Shown piece by piece: positions 28,544 to 41,900 of a stretch of 64,000 nt of DNA (position 1 is the stretch's first letter; every line of letters starts with the position of its first letter). The DNA is taken from assembly GCA_949318235.1 (NCBI GenBank), contig OX439127.1:17791673-17855672 (forward strand). Direction: 5' to 3'. The notes below the pieces were generated by a model. That model had not been told where the DNA came from, did no database searches, and was given only the letters and a program-made list of their open reading frames with translations. Origin of the DNA: Ecdyonurus torrentis. Lineage: Eukaryota; Arthropoda; Insecta; Ephemeroptera; Heptageniidae. A program made the position numbers and the translations under genes.

Positions 28544-28549
28544 TTTATT
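28544..28549 (-). terminator. Candidate polyadenylation signal for CYP20A1
   Basis: AATAAA on the minus strand about 360 nt downstream of the CYP20A1 stop codon. Several A/T-rich alternatives exist nearby, for example AATAAAAG near 28303, so the assignment is tentative. Confidence 0.3.
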
Positions 28550-28639
28550 ACCTATAGACTGAGACATGACATTGGAGTATATTTCCCTATATCTTCCATG
28601 GACTTTGGCTATAATATACTTACAAACATATATATCCTC

Positions 28640-28785
28640 TCTATCGAGGCAAAAAGGTTCTTCTGAAGTTATCACAAACCCGATGCGTGGTGCATCTACA
28701 TAGGGTTTACTGTAGCAGATGCGCAACGCATTGGGTTCGTGATAACTTCAGAAGAACCATTTCGACGCGATAGATACAATATTTA
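28640..28785. mobile_element. Small foldback element in the CYP20A1 3' flank
   Basis: The arms GGTTCTTCTGAAGTTATCAC (28649-28668) and GTGATAACTTCAGAAGAACC (28739-28758) are perfect inverted repeats. They extend outward to TATCGAGGC/GCGATA and inward to AACCCGATGCGT/ACGCATTGGGTT. If the P450 transcript extends this far, it would form a strong hairpin in its 3' UTR. Confidence 0.8.
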
Positions 28786-28906
28786 TACATATGCATATAT
28801 GCAAAAAATTTCAAAACCAAAAGTTTACTTTAAAAACTGACCCTATAGGAATGGCATAAATTACTATGAAGAGTTTGATGGACCCTTTTGTTTTCATAAT
28901 AATATT

Positions 28907-29054
28907 CTAACGAGAAGTTACGGTGAGCCAAATCTCTTCCTCTGGTCTAGTGACAAGACCAAAGTTTGGTGTCACCTCTTGACCTTCAACGAGGCTCAGC
29001 TTGAATTTTCTGATGACCTCAGCCACAACTACGCTTGCCTCCAAGTACGCAAAC
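28907..29054 (-). CDS. CYP20A1: CYP20A1 exon 10 (C-terminus, stop)
   Basis: Acceptor TTTTAG at 29055-29060. The first base completes Arg422. It encodes FAYLEASVVVAEVIRKF... through EEIWLTVTSR and stop TAG at 28907-28909. This is the L helix that follows the haem cysteine, plus the final beta strands. It lies between two inverted LINE copies. Confidence 0.95.
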
Positions 29055-32000
29055 CTAAAACATATAGAGGTAAAATTTTATATCATTTGTAGGCTATATA
29101 TAAAGATATATTGAGGAAAATAAACCATTGCGGTTAGGTATGATAAATTTGAAAGAAAAGGATAGGAGTAACCATCAAGGGCCTTACCATAGTGAAGAGA
29201 AACCCAAAGTTCAGTGAGATGTTCACCAAACTATGGGACTATGGTAAAGCCCTTGCTGGTTTCTCCTATCCTTTTCTTTCAAATTTATAATTTGCACATA
29301 TATTTTTTTATTATTATTTATTAATATGTGTATTCATTTCTTTCATCCTACAATCACAATACACAACAATGCATATCCGCTTAGGTTATGGTGAATTGAA
29401 TAACTGTAGTAAATGTAATAAATAAGTTTAAAAAAATATTTAGAAAATAGTTGGTAGAGATTAGAGTACGTTGAATTGAAAATTAATAAAACGCAAAAAT
29501 TCTCTAATTTAAATAGTAAATTGGGACTAGGGATCAAATATTCTAGCTTGAGCTAGTTAAAAAGTAGACACGTTAAAGGGATGGAGGTATAGTGTCAAAA
29601 TAAAATACGATGTGCCTAGCATCTCACGTTCTCACACTACGTCAAAGACACAACATTATAAAACAGCATCAGACTTACTCTTACTCTTGGGAGTAAGTCT
29701 GATGCTGTTTTATAATGTTGTGTCTTTGACGTAGTGTGAGAACGTGAGATGCTAGGCACATCGTATTTTATTTTGACACTATACCTCCATCCCTTTAACG
29801 TGTCTACTTTTTAACTAGCTCAAGCTAGAATATTTAATCCCTAGTCCCAATTTACTATTTAAATTAGAGAATTTTCGCGTTTTATTAATTTTCAATTCAA
29901 CGTACTCTAATCTCTACCAACTATTTTCTAAATATTTTTTTAAACTTATTAATACTAACCACGATGGTTTTTTCCTAATACGTAAATGTAATAAATAATA
30001 AAAAATCGAATACGAATTAATAGAGGCCTATAATATTTTTAAAAAATAAAAATAAATTTAAGAATGTAAAATAGTAGGAGATTAGTGCATGTTGAAATGA
30101 AAATTAATTATACCCAAAGATTCTATAATTTATATAGTAAATTGGGAATTAAGTCCAAAATGTTCTAGCAGACAAGTGCCAGATAAAATAGATCCCAATC
30201 CTTTAATTGTCTATTTTATCAAGTACTCGTCTATGCTGGTAAATCTGGTCCCAAGTTCCAATTTACTATATAAATTAAAGAATGTTTGCATTTTATTACT
30301 TTTTATTTCAATATGCTCTAATCTCTCTCCTACTATTTTATGTATTGCAAATGACAAAGAATTTGAGACAAATATCTCACTTTGTCAAAAAATGTTTAAA
30401 AAGAAAATATATCACATGTAAAAGTTTTCTCTTTCTCAAGTGTACTGTATATAAAAAATTCATTATGTGTATTATGTATTTATTTATTTTGTATTTTGTG
30501 TATTTATGTGTATTATGTGTATTTTATAAATATATGAAAAAAAACATCGCGGTTAATGATACTAAAGCAATAGGATAGAAAAAGAACGAGCGAAATTAGA
30601 GCACCGTGTATTGAAAGTTAATGCAAAGCGAAATTCTCTAATTTTGATAGTTAATGGATTAGGAATGAAAGAGGGGAAATTGTGTGGGATGAAGAGAAGG
30701 GGAGAGAATGTTGGCAAAAGTATTTTATGAATCTGTTTTTTGATGGAGGGGAAAGGGAAGAAAGAATGGAAGAGGAAAAGGAGAGTGAATCAAACGAAGT
30801 AAACGAGGAGATGATTGAGTTCCGATTGAATGAATTAAAGAATGCTGTAAAAAAGTTTAAAAATGGCAAGGCAGCTGGAGCAGATGGAGTAACAAGTGAA
30901 ATGGTAAAGTATGGAGGAGCGTCTCTGGAAGTAAAAATTTTACAGTTATTTAATATGTGTTACAAATGTGGTAGAGTACCTGAAGACTGGGTATGTGCTG
31001 TGATTGTTCCGTTATATAAGGGGAAAGGGGATAAGTATGACTGTAAAAATCATCGTGGAATTAGTTTGTTAAGTATACCTGGTAAAATGTACGGGGGTAT
31101 GGTGATTGATAAGGTGCAAAAGGTTACACAGGGTCATATCTCAAAAGTGCAATGTGGTTTTATGCCCTGCAGGGGCTGCACTGATCAGATTTTCACTGTG
31201 CAGCAGTTGATTGAGAAATGTATGGACGCAAGAAAGAAAGTATTTGCTGTGTTTGTAGATCTAGAGAAAGCATATGATCGAGTGAACAGAAGTATGATGT
31301 GGAGTGTATTAGATGAATATGGGGTGAGAGGGAAGTTACTTGAGGTTGTGAAAGCCATGTATGCAGGTAGTAAGGCATGTGTGAGAGTAAACGGAAAGTT
31401 GAGTGAGTGGTTTAAAGTGGGTAGAGGCGTTAGGCAAGGATGTGTGATGTCGCCGTGGTTATTCAATATTTTCATGGATAAATGTATAAAGTTGGCTGAA
31501 AAGTATGGAAGTGGAGTAAACGTAGGTTTGTTAATGGTGTGGATGCTGTTGTATGCTGATGATGCTTTGATGGTGGCTGAGAGTGAGGAAAAACTGCAAG
31601 AGATGATTGATAGGTTGGAAGAAAGTACAGAACAAATGGATCTGAGAATAAATGTTGGGAAAACTAAAGTAATGGTATTTGGTGGAGAAAATGATGGTGG
31701 AAATGAATTCACACTGAATGGAGAAAAGCTGGAAAGAGTAAAATAGTTTGTATATTTGGGAAGATTATATCAAGAGAATGGAAGTATAGATGGGGAGATT
31801 GAGAGGAGAGTGGCGGCAGTTAGGAAAGTAGTTGGCAGCATGGCAGGATTGGCCAAGAGTGATGCTTTATCAAACAAAGCAAAACTTACAGTGTACAATT
31901 CTGCCTTACTCCCTACTATCTTATATGGTTCTGAATCATGGGTATGTCAGAGTAGGTATATGAGTAGGGTGAATGCTGTTGGTATGAGTTTTCTTAGAAG

Positions 32001-33771
32001 TATGTGTGGTAAAACAAGATTAGATAGGGTAAGGAATACTTGGGTGATGGAGAAATGTGGAGTAAAAGAAACTGTGACTGAGAAGTATGAGAACAGTGTA
32101 TTACGGTGGTTTGGTCATGTTGAGAGAATGGGTGATGAAAGAATAGCAAAACAAGTATTTCATAGTAGAGTGGATGGAAGGAGAGATAGAGGCAGGCCTA
32201 AAACATCATGATCTGAGGTGGTTGGAAGATGTTTGAAAAATAAGAATGTACGCAGTATGAAATGCAAAAGGAACTGTATGAAACAAGGTATGAGACTGGA
32301 GGAAGCAAGTGAAGTATGTCAGGATAGGAAGTTGTGGAGGTCTATCACTGGGTCAGGATAAAACATCTGTGTTGTTGGCTTACCCCGAAAGGGATTATAG
32401 GGTCATGATATGTATGTATATGTATGTATGTATGGATTCAAATTAATTTTCTAGACATTGCAAGGACATTTTGTATGAAAAGAAATTGAAAGGATGGGTT
32501 ATTCTGTGCAGAAGCTAGCCATACATACCAAATATCCTTACGACCCTACTCTCCCGATCTGGCTGGACACGTTTCATCCATATCCACTCCGAATATTGTG
32601 CATTAATAAATTATTAATGCACAAAAAACATTGTGGGTCTCAGGCTCTCTTCAGCAGCCCACAGCAATATAATATGCTCACCCATACCAAGCATCACCAC
32701 TTGATATGTGTGGTTCAAACTGCCTGCCGTGCGATAGTGAGACGGGACAGTAACGCATGCCAAGCAATGCCCGCCGTGCTCCCCTCCCCACATTCCCCAA
32801 TGTGAAGAAGCAAGAGGCCGGCCACCACCCTGCACCTGTCACCTGATGCGTGGTACATACTTGTATGCATGGCGAGTTTTACAGAGGGGAGGAAAAAAGT
32901 AAAAGATGATAGAGGTTAGAGATAGAAATATAAAATACAACCAAATGTTGCATTTTTAGTATGTACTTACTTGTATTTTATGAAAGTTTGTATGAAGCAG
33001 TTAGCATATATGTATTCGAATTTTTATTCTGCATAAATAAATTCTTAATCATATATATTACATATATGTATTACATATACATATATATTACAGTGTGAGG
33101 ATGAGAGGTTTTAAACAGCAAGCCGAGTTTGCGCGCGCGATTTTAACCAATCAGCGCGTGCAGCTGCGGGGGCATCGCGTATAAAAACGCGACTGCCACT
33201 TGCTTCCTCAGCTCAGTCAGTTAGCAGATGTGGTGTGAGCCATCTCTAGCTGTACAGAGCTCTCTGCCGAGCCTTACTGATGAGTCCTAGGTAAAGGACG
33301 AAACCGGTCTAAGGCAAAGAGTAAGTCTGATGCTGTTTTATAATGTTGTGTCTTTGACGTAGTGTGAGAACGTGAGATGCTAGGCACATCGTATTTTATT
33401 TTGACACTATACCTCCATCCCTTTAACGTCTACTTTTTAACTAGCTAAAGCTAGAATATTTGATCCCTTGTCCCAATTTACTATTTAAATTAGAGAATTT
33501 TCGCGTTTTATTAATTTTCAATTCAACGTGCTCTAATCTCTACCAACTATTTTCTAAATATATATATATATATATATTTTTTTTTTTTAAACTTATTCAT
33601 ATATATTAATAATTTTATTTTTATTTTTTGAACAAATATCAACTGCAATGTTTTTTCCCCTCATTTTTATTTCATAAGAAGCTGAATAACTCTTCTTTAT
33701 TTAAGAAAAGTTACTGTAAAATATAATGTAATTAATGTAATAATTTAATTAATCAAGGAAAACTTGACTCT

Positions 33772-33862
<91 letters not shown>

Positions 33863-34515
33863 ATTTACAACCAGATACCAAAATTAAATGCATTAATGGT
33901 TAACCTCAGTCCTGGGAATGCCCATTAAAAAAAAATATGATATTAAAAATTTATTTTTAGATACATCTCATTTCATTTTTTTTTTTTTTTTTCCCAAACT
34001 AGAAGTTTAACTTTAATTTCTTCGTATTATCCTTAAAAGTCTCACAATTAATTTTTAACTTCTGCCTGGGTTAGAAATTTTTCTTTACCACTGCGTCCCT
34101 GCCATTGTAAGCCCATTACTATCTCCCATTCCCCAATTTTTATTAATCTATCTATGTGTTTTTCTATCAAATATATTATGTATAATTATCAAGCATTTTT
34201 ATTTTGGTGTGAAATTTAAAAAAAAAAAAAAATGTTATGCAAATGAGCAAAATAAAGTAACTCTTAATTTTCTGAAAAACCAGATGGACATTTGAATACA
34301 AATACAAACAAAAAGCATTTGATAGAGCATAAAAAAAAAAATCAGAAAGTTTAAAAAAAAGTTCTTGAAACAATTTTTTAAAAATAGAATAAACATCAAA
34401 ACTATGTTAATCGTATGCAAATTTACACTCTGATTATCTCTTATATTCAATGGACACTTGAATATTATGCAAACGATAATTTGAAGATCATCCTTCTTTC
34501 ATCCTAAAAGTAAAA

Positions 34516-34596
<81 letters not shown>

Positions 34597-35585
34597 ACTG
34601 TTTTTGAGATCTTCTGATTTTTCCAGGTCTGAGGTTAATCCTAAAGTGTAGAATGCATAGAGCAAATTACAAGGTATGTAATTGCCGCTCATATTACATA
34701 AATACGCTGGGATTAAATAAAGAGTAAGCATAGTGGGTGGGTGGCTTGTATTGATTTAGAAAGGATGAATACAACACACGACCTGTCATTTTTGGCACCT
34801 CACCACTAGCCATGGACAGCTGTTTTGTCATTGTGAGACTCATCAGCATGGCGAGGACTACTTGTTCCAGCCTTGTAGGCTGGAGAAGAATTGATCCTCA
34901 GGTAGTCAGACTGTGGGGCTTATATGTATATCTGCAGCCCAAGTGTAGCATAAATAGACCACACTCCTCATTGATTAACTGCCAATGAGGGTCAACAAAA
35001 CTCCAGAAGTGAGTGAATATTCAAAATGCTTAACTAGACTGTAACCCAGGGATATAAAGAAAATATGAGAAATAGTAGGATAAAATAGAAGAATAAAGAT
35101 GGACAACACCCAACAGCAACTTGTTTGTGAGATAATATTAATTATAAGGATAAAATAAACTTTTGGTTTGGTCATGTTGAGAGAATGGGTGATGAAAGAA
35201 TAGCAAAGCAGGTATTTCATAGTAGAGTGGATGGAAGGAGAGATAGAGGCAGGCCTAAAACATCATGGTCTGACGTGGTTGGAAGATGTTTGAAAAATAA
35301 GAATGTACGCAGTATGAAATGCAAAAGGAAATGTATGAAACAAGGTATGAGACTGGCGGAAGCAAGTGAAGTATGTCAGAATAGGAAGTTGTGGAGGTCT
35401 ATCACTTGGTCAGGATAAAACATCTGTGTTGTTGGCTTACCCCGAAAGGGATTTATAGCGTCATGATATGTATGCATGTATGTAAATAAACTTTGCAATA
35501 CTGGCCTAATAAAATAAAAAAAGATTTGATAGAAAAACACACAGATTGGAAATTGGGAAAAGCAGTAGCTGGGGACACCTTGAGA

Positions 35586-35660
<75 letters not shown>

Positions 35661-35952
35661 GGGGAGGGGGATTTGTAACAATTTGTAACTTAAAATGTGT
35701 TTAGTTTTGGCCTGGGTTAGAAATTTCTCTCTCCCTCTCTCAATTCTCACCTCCCTTTCCCCAATTTGTCCAATTTAGCTATTACAAAACTTCAGCTATT
35801 TATTTTATTATCATTACAGATTTTAAGGAAAATAAGCTATCCTGGTTAGGTATGATAAATTTGAAATAAAAGGATAGGGGAAAACCAACAGGAACCTTAC
35901 CATAGTTACTAGAGTCCCATAATTGAGTGGCATTACAGCTTAATTCACAAAG

Positions 35953-35988
<36 letters not shown>

Positions 35989-38900
35989 AACCAACACACA
36001 CATATAAATAATGCTGAAAGCTATCCAATATATCTCTGTGCTAGTGAGATTTCCACCAAACAATGGAACGCTCTTCACTATGATGGTTTTACCCTATCCT
36101 TTTCTTTCAATATCATTAATGCATTTTTTCTTTTAAATGTTGTCTTGAAATGACCTCTAGATAACTGAAGGACAAATTACCTATATCCAGGACACTTGCG
36201 TCTGCCTGCAAATCCAAATGGTTGAAATGCCATAGGGTGACGTTGGGCCTTCTCATATTCATTAAATCTATCTGGCTCAAATCTGAAAAAAAAAATGTAA
36301 TGTTTTATTAATTTGTTATTTTAATTTCATGCCTTATTACTCACGATAATTGTCATCCTCAAAATAAAATAAATAAATAATATCTTTATTGCAAAATAAG
36401 ATAGGCAAAAGGTGCAGTCAAATACAAAATGAAGACACAGTATCATCAATAACACCCCTAATGTTAATGGATGACACGTTATAGGTGCCTTCAGTCCAAA
36501 ATTTTTATTACATATTTTACACTTAGTAGGCTGTAGTCAGTTCAAATCTATGAAAGAAAAAATTCACACAAATTTATTTTGGGTACTTAGGTACCCCTGC
36601 TGAATGATGTCACTACCCGAGTGGCACAGAAACTATGAACTTACAAACGTTTTACTATGAATATTCTGCGCAATGCCCTTTTATTACAGACTTTACTATG
36701 AACTTGCTTGTAACAACTATGAACGCTTTGATTTTGTCGAGCTAGCTCAGTTTTATTTGCGCTGAATTACTTATGAACTGGGTTGAATTTGCTATGAACG
36801 CAAAATTGTGACCTGAACTTTCTATGAACGAAAAAGTTTTCTTAGAATTTTCTATGAACTAAAAAAAAGGTTCGCTATGAATTACCTATGAACTGGGTTG
36901 AATTTGCTATGAACGCAAAATTGTGACCTGAACTTTTTATGAACGAAAAGGTTTCTTAGAATTTTCTATGAACTAAAAAAAAAGGTTGGCTATGAATTTA
37001 ACCTGACCATTTTTTATGCGATTTCATTTTAATAAATTTAAGAAGGTTCATAGCAATTCATATCAGAATTTTAAAGATAGAATTTTTCTACAGCCAAATA
37101 GAGAGTTGAAGACTTCAATTTTTTAAAACAATTTTGCTAGTGTATGTTGTGCTTGCAGTTGAAGAAAAACTTTGAAGAGTGAAGACATACAAGTGAGGCT
37201 GCGCGTTTCTGGAGTTTCTAATTAATATATATTTGATGCATTTATGCAACGAAAATGACTGGAGTGTAAAGACTACCAAATTACGGGAAGCACATTTTTT
37301 TTTTATTAATATCATATTGAGATTGAGTGTACTTTGTGAATAATTATGTTTGTTTTTTATTTCAGATCATTATAACTGCAGCGGCCAAGTACCACAGCCA
37401 TGACTCTAACTGACTGTTCGACGGATATGGATCGCGCGGCGCGGACTAGCTGCACATGTGTAAAGATGATACCGCACATGCATCAACGACGATTTTTTTT
37501 ATATGAATATTTAATAAAATTTACTATGTTAATAAATACAATTAATGCAAAACCTATAACATTTCCTGAAGTATGGCAACCATGTTTTGCCAGCAAACTA
37601 AAAAAGGGGAAGAGGAGGGGGTAGGGGTGGAATGTGACAAAAAGGTTGCTGGTTCATAGCAAATTCATAGTAGGTGTTCATAGTTAATTCAGGTTAGGTA
37701 TATAGAAAATTCATACCAGATTTTTTTTTATACCATTTCATGGTAAATTCAGAGTTAAATATAGTAGGTATAGATTTATATGTTAAATTCATAGTAAAGT
37801 CTTACTCTTTTGTGCCACTCGGGAAGGGAAAAACTTAGATATTCTTCATTTCAAACCATTGCAACTCAGTATTTATGCGGTCACAGCTCATATATAGTTT
37901 TAAGAACAAGACAAGTAAGGCCCGAGATCGATCTCGGGGAATGATCATGAGGAAGTCTCATTCTGAGTGGATATTTTTTTTTTTCGTGTAACTTAGTATA
38001 GAAGGAAATGATGGGTCTTTGTTGTAGTTATATAAGCGTTAAATTTAGCCCTTACAAGCTAGGAAAGCTTATGCTGCATGGGGTGCGCAACCCCCACACC
38101 TGGAATGCATTTATCTTGTCCTCTTTTGGTGCCCTCTCCATCTTTTAAAACCACAAGCAGTTTAAATTTATGGAAGGCATCTCATTTTATTTTTCTAGGC
38201 AAAATGTTTTTTGACAAATCTATTAATTTTGCAGTTGATTTCGATTTTTTAATGCTCAGACAAAAAGATGACAAAGTTATTATTGCCAAAGTCACACACA
38301 AGTCAAAGGTAAATCAATTAGGTTATTCAAAGTGAAAGAACTTGGATTTTAGATATGATGCTACAACATTTTAACCATATTTTTAAATGTTAACAAATAC
38401 TCCAAATCTAAACCAGGCAAAATTAAACTGATTTAAAAATAAATAAATAGTATATAGGCCTATGTATACAATACATGTCCAGTAGCAATGATGAAAATAA
38501 ACTTCATTCCCTGACACTTACGTTAAGTATTTGGTTATTATTTATAAGATGAAAATCAGTATTTAATAATGTAATGAATTTTACGTTTGTTGGCAATACC
38601 ACTTACAAAGTTACTTACATACATGCATAAATAGCATGACGCTTTATTATGTCCCTTTTGGGGTTAGCCAACAGCATTTCACTTTGACCTAGTGATCGAC
38701 CTCCACAACTTCCTGTCCCGAGATACCTCTCTTACTTCATTCATTTACTTTGCACCTCGTACTACGAACATTCTTCTTCTCGGACACTTTTCAATTATTT
38801 CAGACCTCGATGTTTTAGGCTTGCCTATTCCTTTCCTTCCATCCATTCTGTTATGACATAATATTTTGCAATTCTTTCATCGCCTATTCTTTTAACATGA

Positions 38901-41900
38901 CCGTAACACTGTGCACGTAACAACTGTTTCTTGCACTCCACATTCTTTCAACACCCATGTAATCCTCATCCTATCAAATCTTATTTTACCACACATATTC
39001 CTAAAGATTGCATTCAACTTGCTCATATGCCTTTAATCAATTTAATAACTCTAAGTATATGGACAAGATATAAATGTCTTGCTCTGGATTTATGTGTATT
39101 ACCTGTCTGGATCTGGCCAGATATCATCATTTTGAAAGACCACTCCCAAAGCTTGGATAACAGGAGTACCACGTGGCACAGTGTGACCACATAGCGTGTA
39201 TTCTGAATCAGATTGTACTCTTGCTGCAAATGGAGCTACTACTCCACAACGCAGAGACTCGTCTAACACTTGACGTAAATATCTGTAACATAATATAATT
39301 TCATGTTTATGTTCTAATTCTTTCTATTCTAGTAATTCAAACAATTTATTGCACTAAACTTTTTTCTTCATACATGTTAAAAAAGACTTCAAATGAAATG
39401 AAACTTGAAATATTCATGATATCAACATGTAAAAAGGGCACCTTAAAATTTGATATGATAGATATTAAATATTGTTTAAGGAAAAAAATTGTAGTTAAGG
39501 ATACTAATAAAAAAGATTATAGAAAAACATAAATGGAAATTAAAGGATGGTTGGGAAGGGAGTAAGCTGGGTTAAAATGTGACAGCTAAAGCTCATCTTA
39601 CTCCCCTCCCAGCCATATTTTTCTATTTATAACCTTCCTTATTAGTATAGACATTAAGTATATATCCTACAGTAAACTTTCAATTTTGTGAAATCACAAG
39701 AGACACAGAAAATGACCATTTCACAAAACCAAGAGCTTTAACATTGCCATGCTTATATTGACGTGTGCTGTGGACCCAACTGAGCAGTTCACAAAATTGA
39801 GAAATTCACAGAATTAAACTTTACAAAATTGAGAGGTTACTGTATTTATTACTATCATTTTGAGAATTGTCTATCAACCCAATCATCGCATAAGTCAATA
39901 ATGCTGTTCGTAAACCCTGTTCTTTGCTCTTAAAATGACGATGCAGCTATGGTTAATCAAATGGAATGCACATTTTTAGGTGCAAGAGAACAGGGTTTAC
40001 GAACAGCATTAATTTTTCCTTAGTATTGATCTACTTTGCAGACATTGTCACACTTATTATGTTGACATTTCTTAAAATACATTTTACAACATTGGGGTTC
40101 AATCAAGTCGCGCATTTTCCAACTTTGCTCCCTCCAACATTACAAAGAAATGCTTTCTCCATACATTAATTTACTGCGATTTATATTATTATTGACTTTA
40201 AACCTTTTGTACAGGGACGATGTTACGCTTTTAATGTGTATAATTTCCACTTTAGCATAATAATGTACTTCTGAAGCACGTATAACTTGTGTAAAATTAA
40301 GGAAAATAAACCATTACTGTTAGGTTGATACTATAAGAGGCAATCACCATTCTTTTCCATTTTTACAACTTAATGTAGCAACTTTTCCATTTTGATCTTT
40401 TAGCGTCAAGATGAAGCTTCTCCACTTATCAAAGTCGCGGCTACCTGGAGCTTCTGCTATATAAAACAGGTGTGAATTCACCAGGTAGCTGCAAATTTTT
40501 AAAGTGTAGATTGTTCGTTCTTTGGAAATTTGTAAAGTGTAGAAGCTTCATCTTGACACGAAAAGATTAATTTGTTAATTTAATAAATTATTGGGCTAAA
40601 TATGTCTTTTTAATTTTGCTCTGTAATTTTGAGTGATATTGAACACAATAAAACCAAGCTTATATAACCTATGCCAGCTATCTATAACATAGCCCTATAT
40701 AAGAGGTGTGGGGTTATATTTATTATTGACACCTGGGAAATTCGCAATACATATAATGTTACATAATATCATGCATACTTTAGATTCTTGATATTCTGAG
40801 GGCTTAATGGTTCATCTCCCACCACATTCTGCAGTTCATTGAACAGCTTCTCTTGAGTTTCTGGGTACAGGGACAGATAGTAGAATGCCCATGTCAGCAC
40901 TGCAAAGAAACAGAACAAATTAATTACAACTTATTGGACTATTATTATAATTAGAACACGGAAAGTAACTTTTCAATTATGAGAAATAAAGTAGCCATTT
41001 CACAAAAGCACGAAGTTAAGTACTGAACACGGATGGTTGCTACAGACCTAATAACAGTATTATTATTACAAAATCGAGAAATATTCAGAAGTGCACTTTG
41101 CAAAAGCAATAAAATTGTTAAAACCATAATTATTATTTTGTATCCTTATAATATTTTTAAACATGTTGGAGTATTCAATCACTTCAATCAGTGATACTAA
41201 TATGATAAAAAAAAATCTATAATTATAGATAATATTCAAACAATATGTTTCTTATAAAATCACAACTTTAAAAAATCTTTGCAATTTTATTTCCCTGCAT
41301 ATTATCCTCTTCATTCCCCAACTTTTTAAAATTATTTCAGTGTAGTATATTTTAACCATGTTTTTGTGCAGATCTCAGAATGACAAAAAAAAAAAAAAAA
41401 AACAACAACAACTCTTTTGACAAAAAAGTTTTCTTACTTTTGTGGACCCCCTACCCCTACCCTGCTCAAAATAGCTTTAAAAACCACGTTAATTCAAGGG
41501 CGTTTTCTGGTCTAATTTTTGCATTTTTATCTCTATTTGTTTGATTTTTTTTTTCGAAGTATGTTCGATTTTTTATTAAATTATCTGATATCTACTGTAT
41601 TGTATACTGGGACTGAAGAGGATATATCACCTTTTTTATGTGTGTGTGGGGGGGGGGGGGGGGGGAACCAACTTGGATCCTCATGTATTGTTATTTCTAT
41701 GTTGCATCCATAGTAGCTATTGCAACACTTACTATTTCCTGAAGTATGGAATCCTCCAACAAAGAATGCAATGGCATCAGACTCTTTGATATCTTGACTA
41801 AGATCATTGGACTGTAAAACATGAATGAAACTAGTAGAAGTAGGATCATCTTCATTGGCAGCAAACTCCAGAGCTTTGCGTGTGGACCCATGTAGGCTTT

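Noticed and set aside
37400..37624. 74-codon open frame inside the CTATGAAC element
   Set aside because: No similarity to a transposase and no conserved motif; probably a chance frame in a GC-richer patch.
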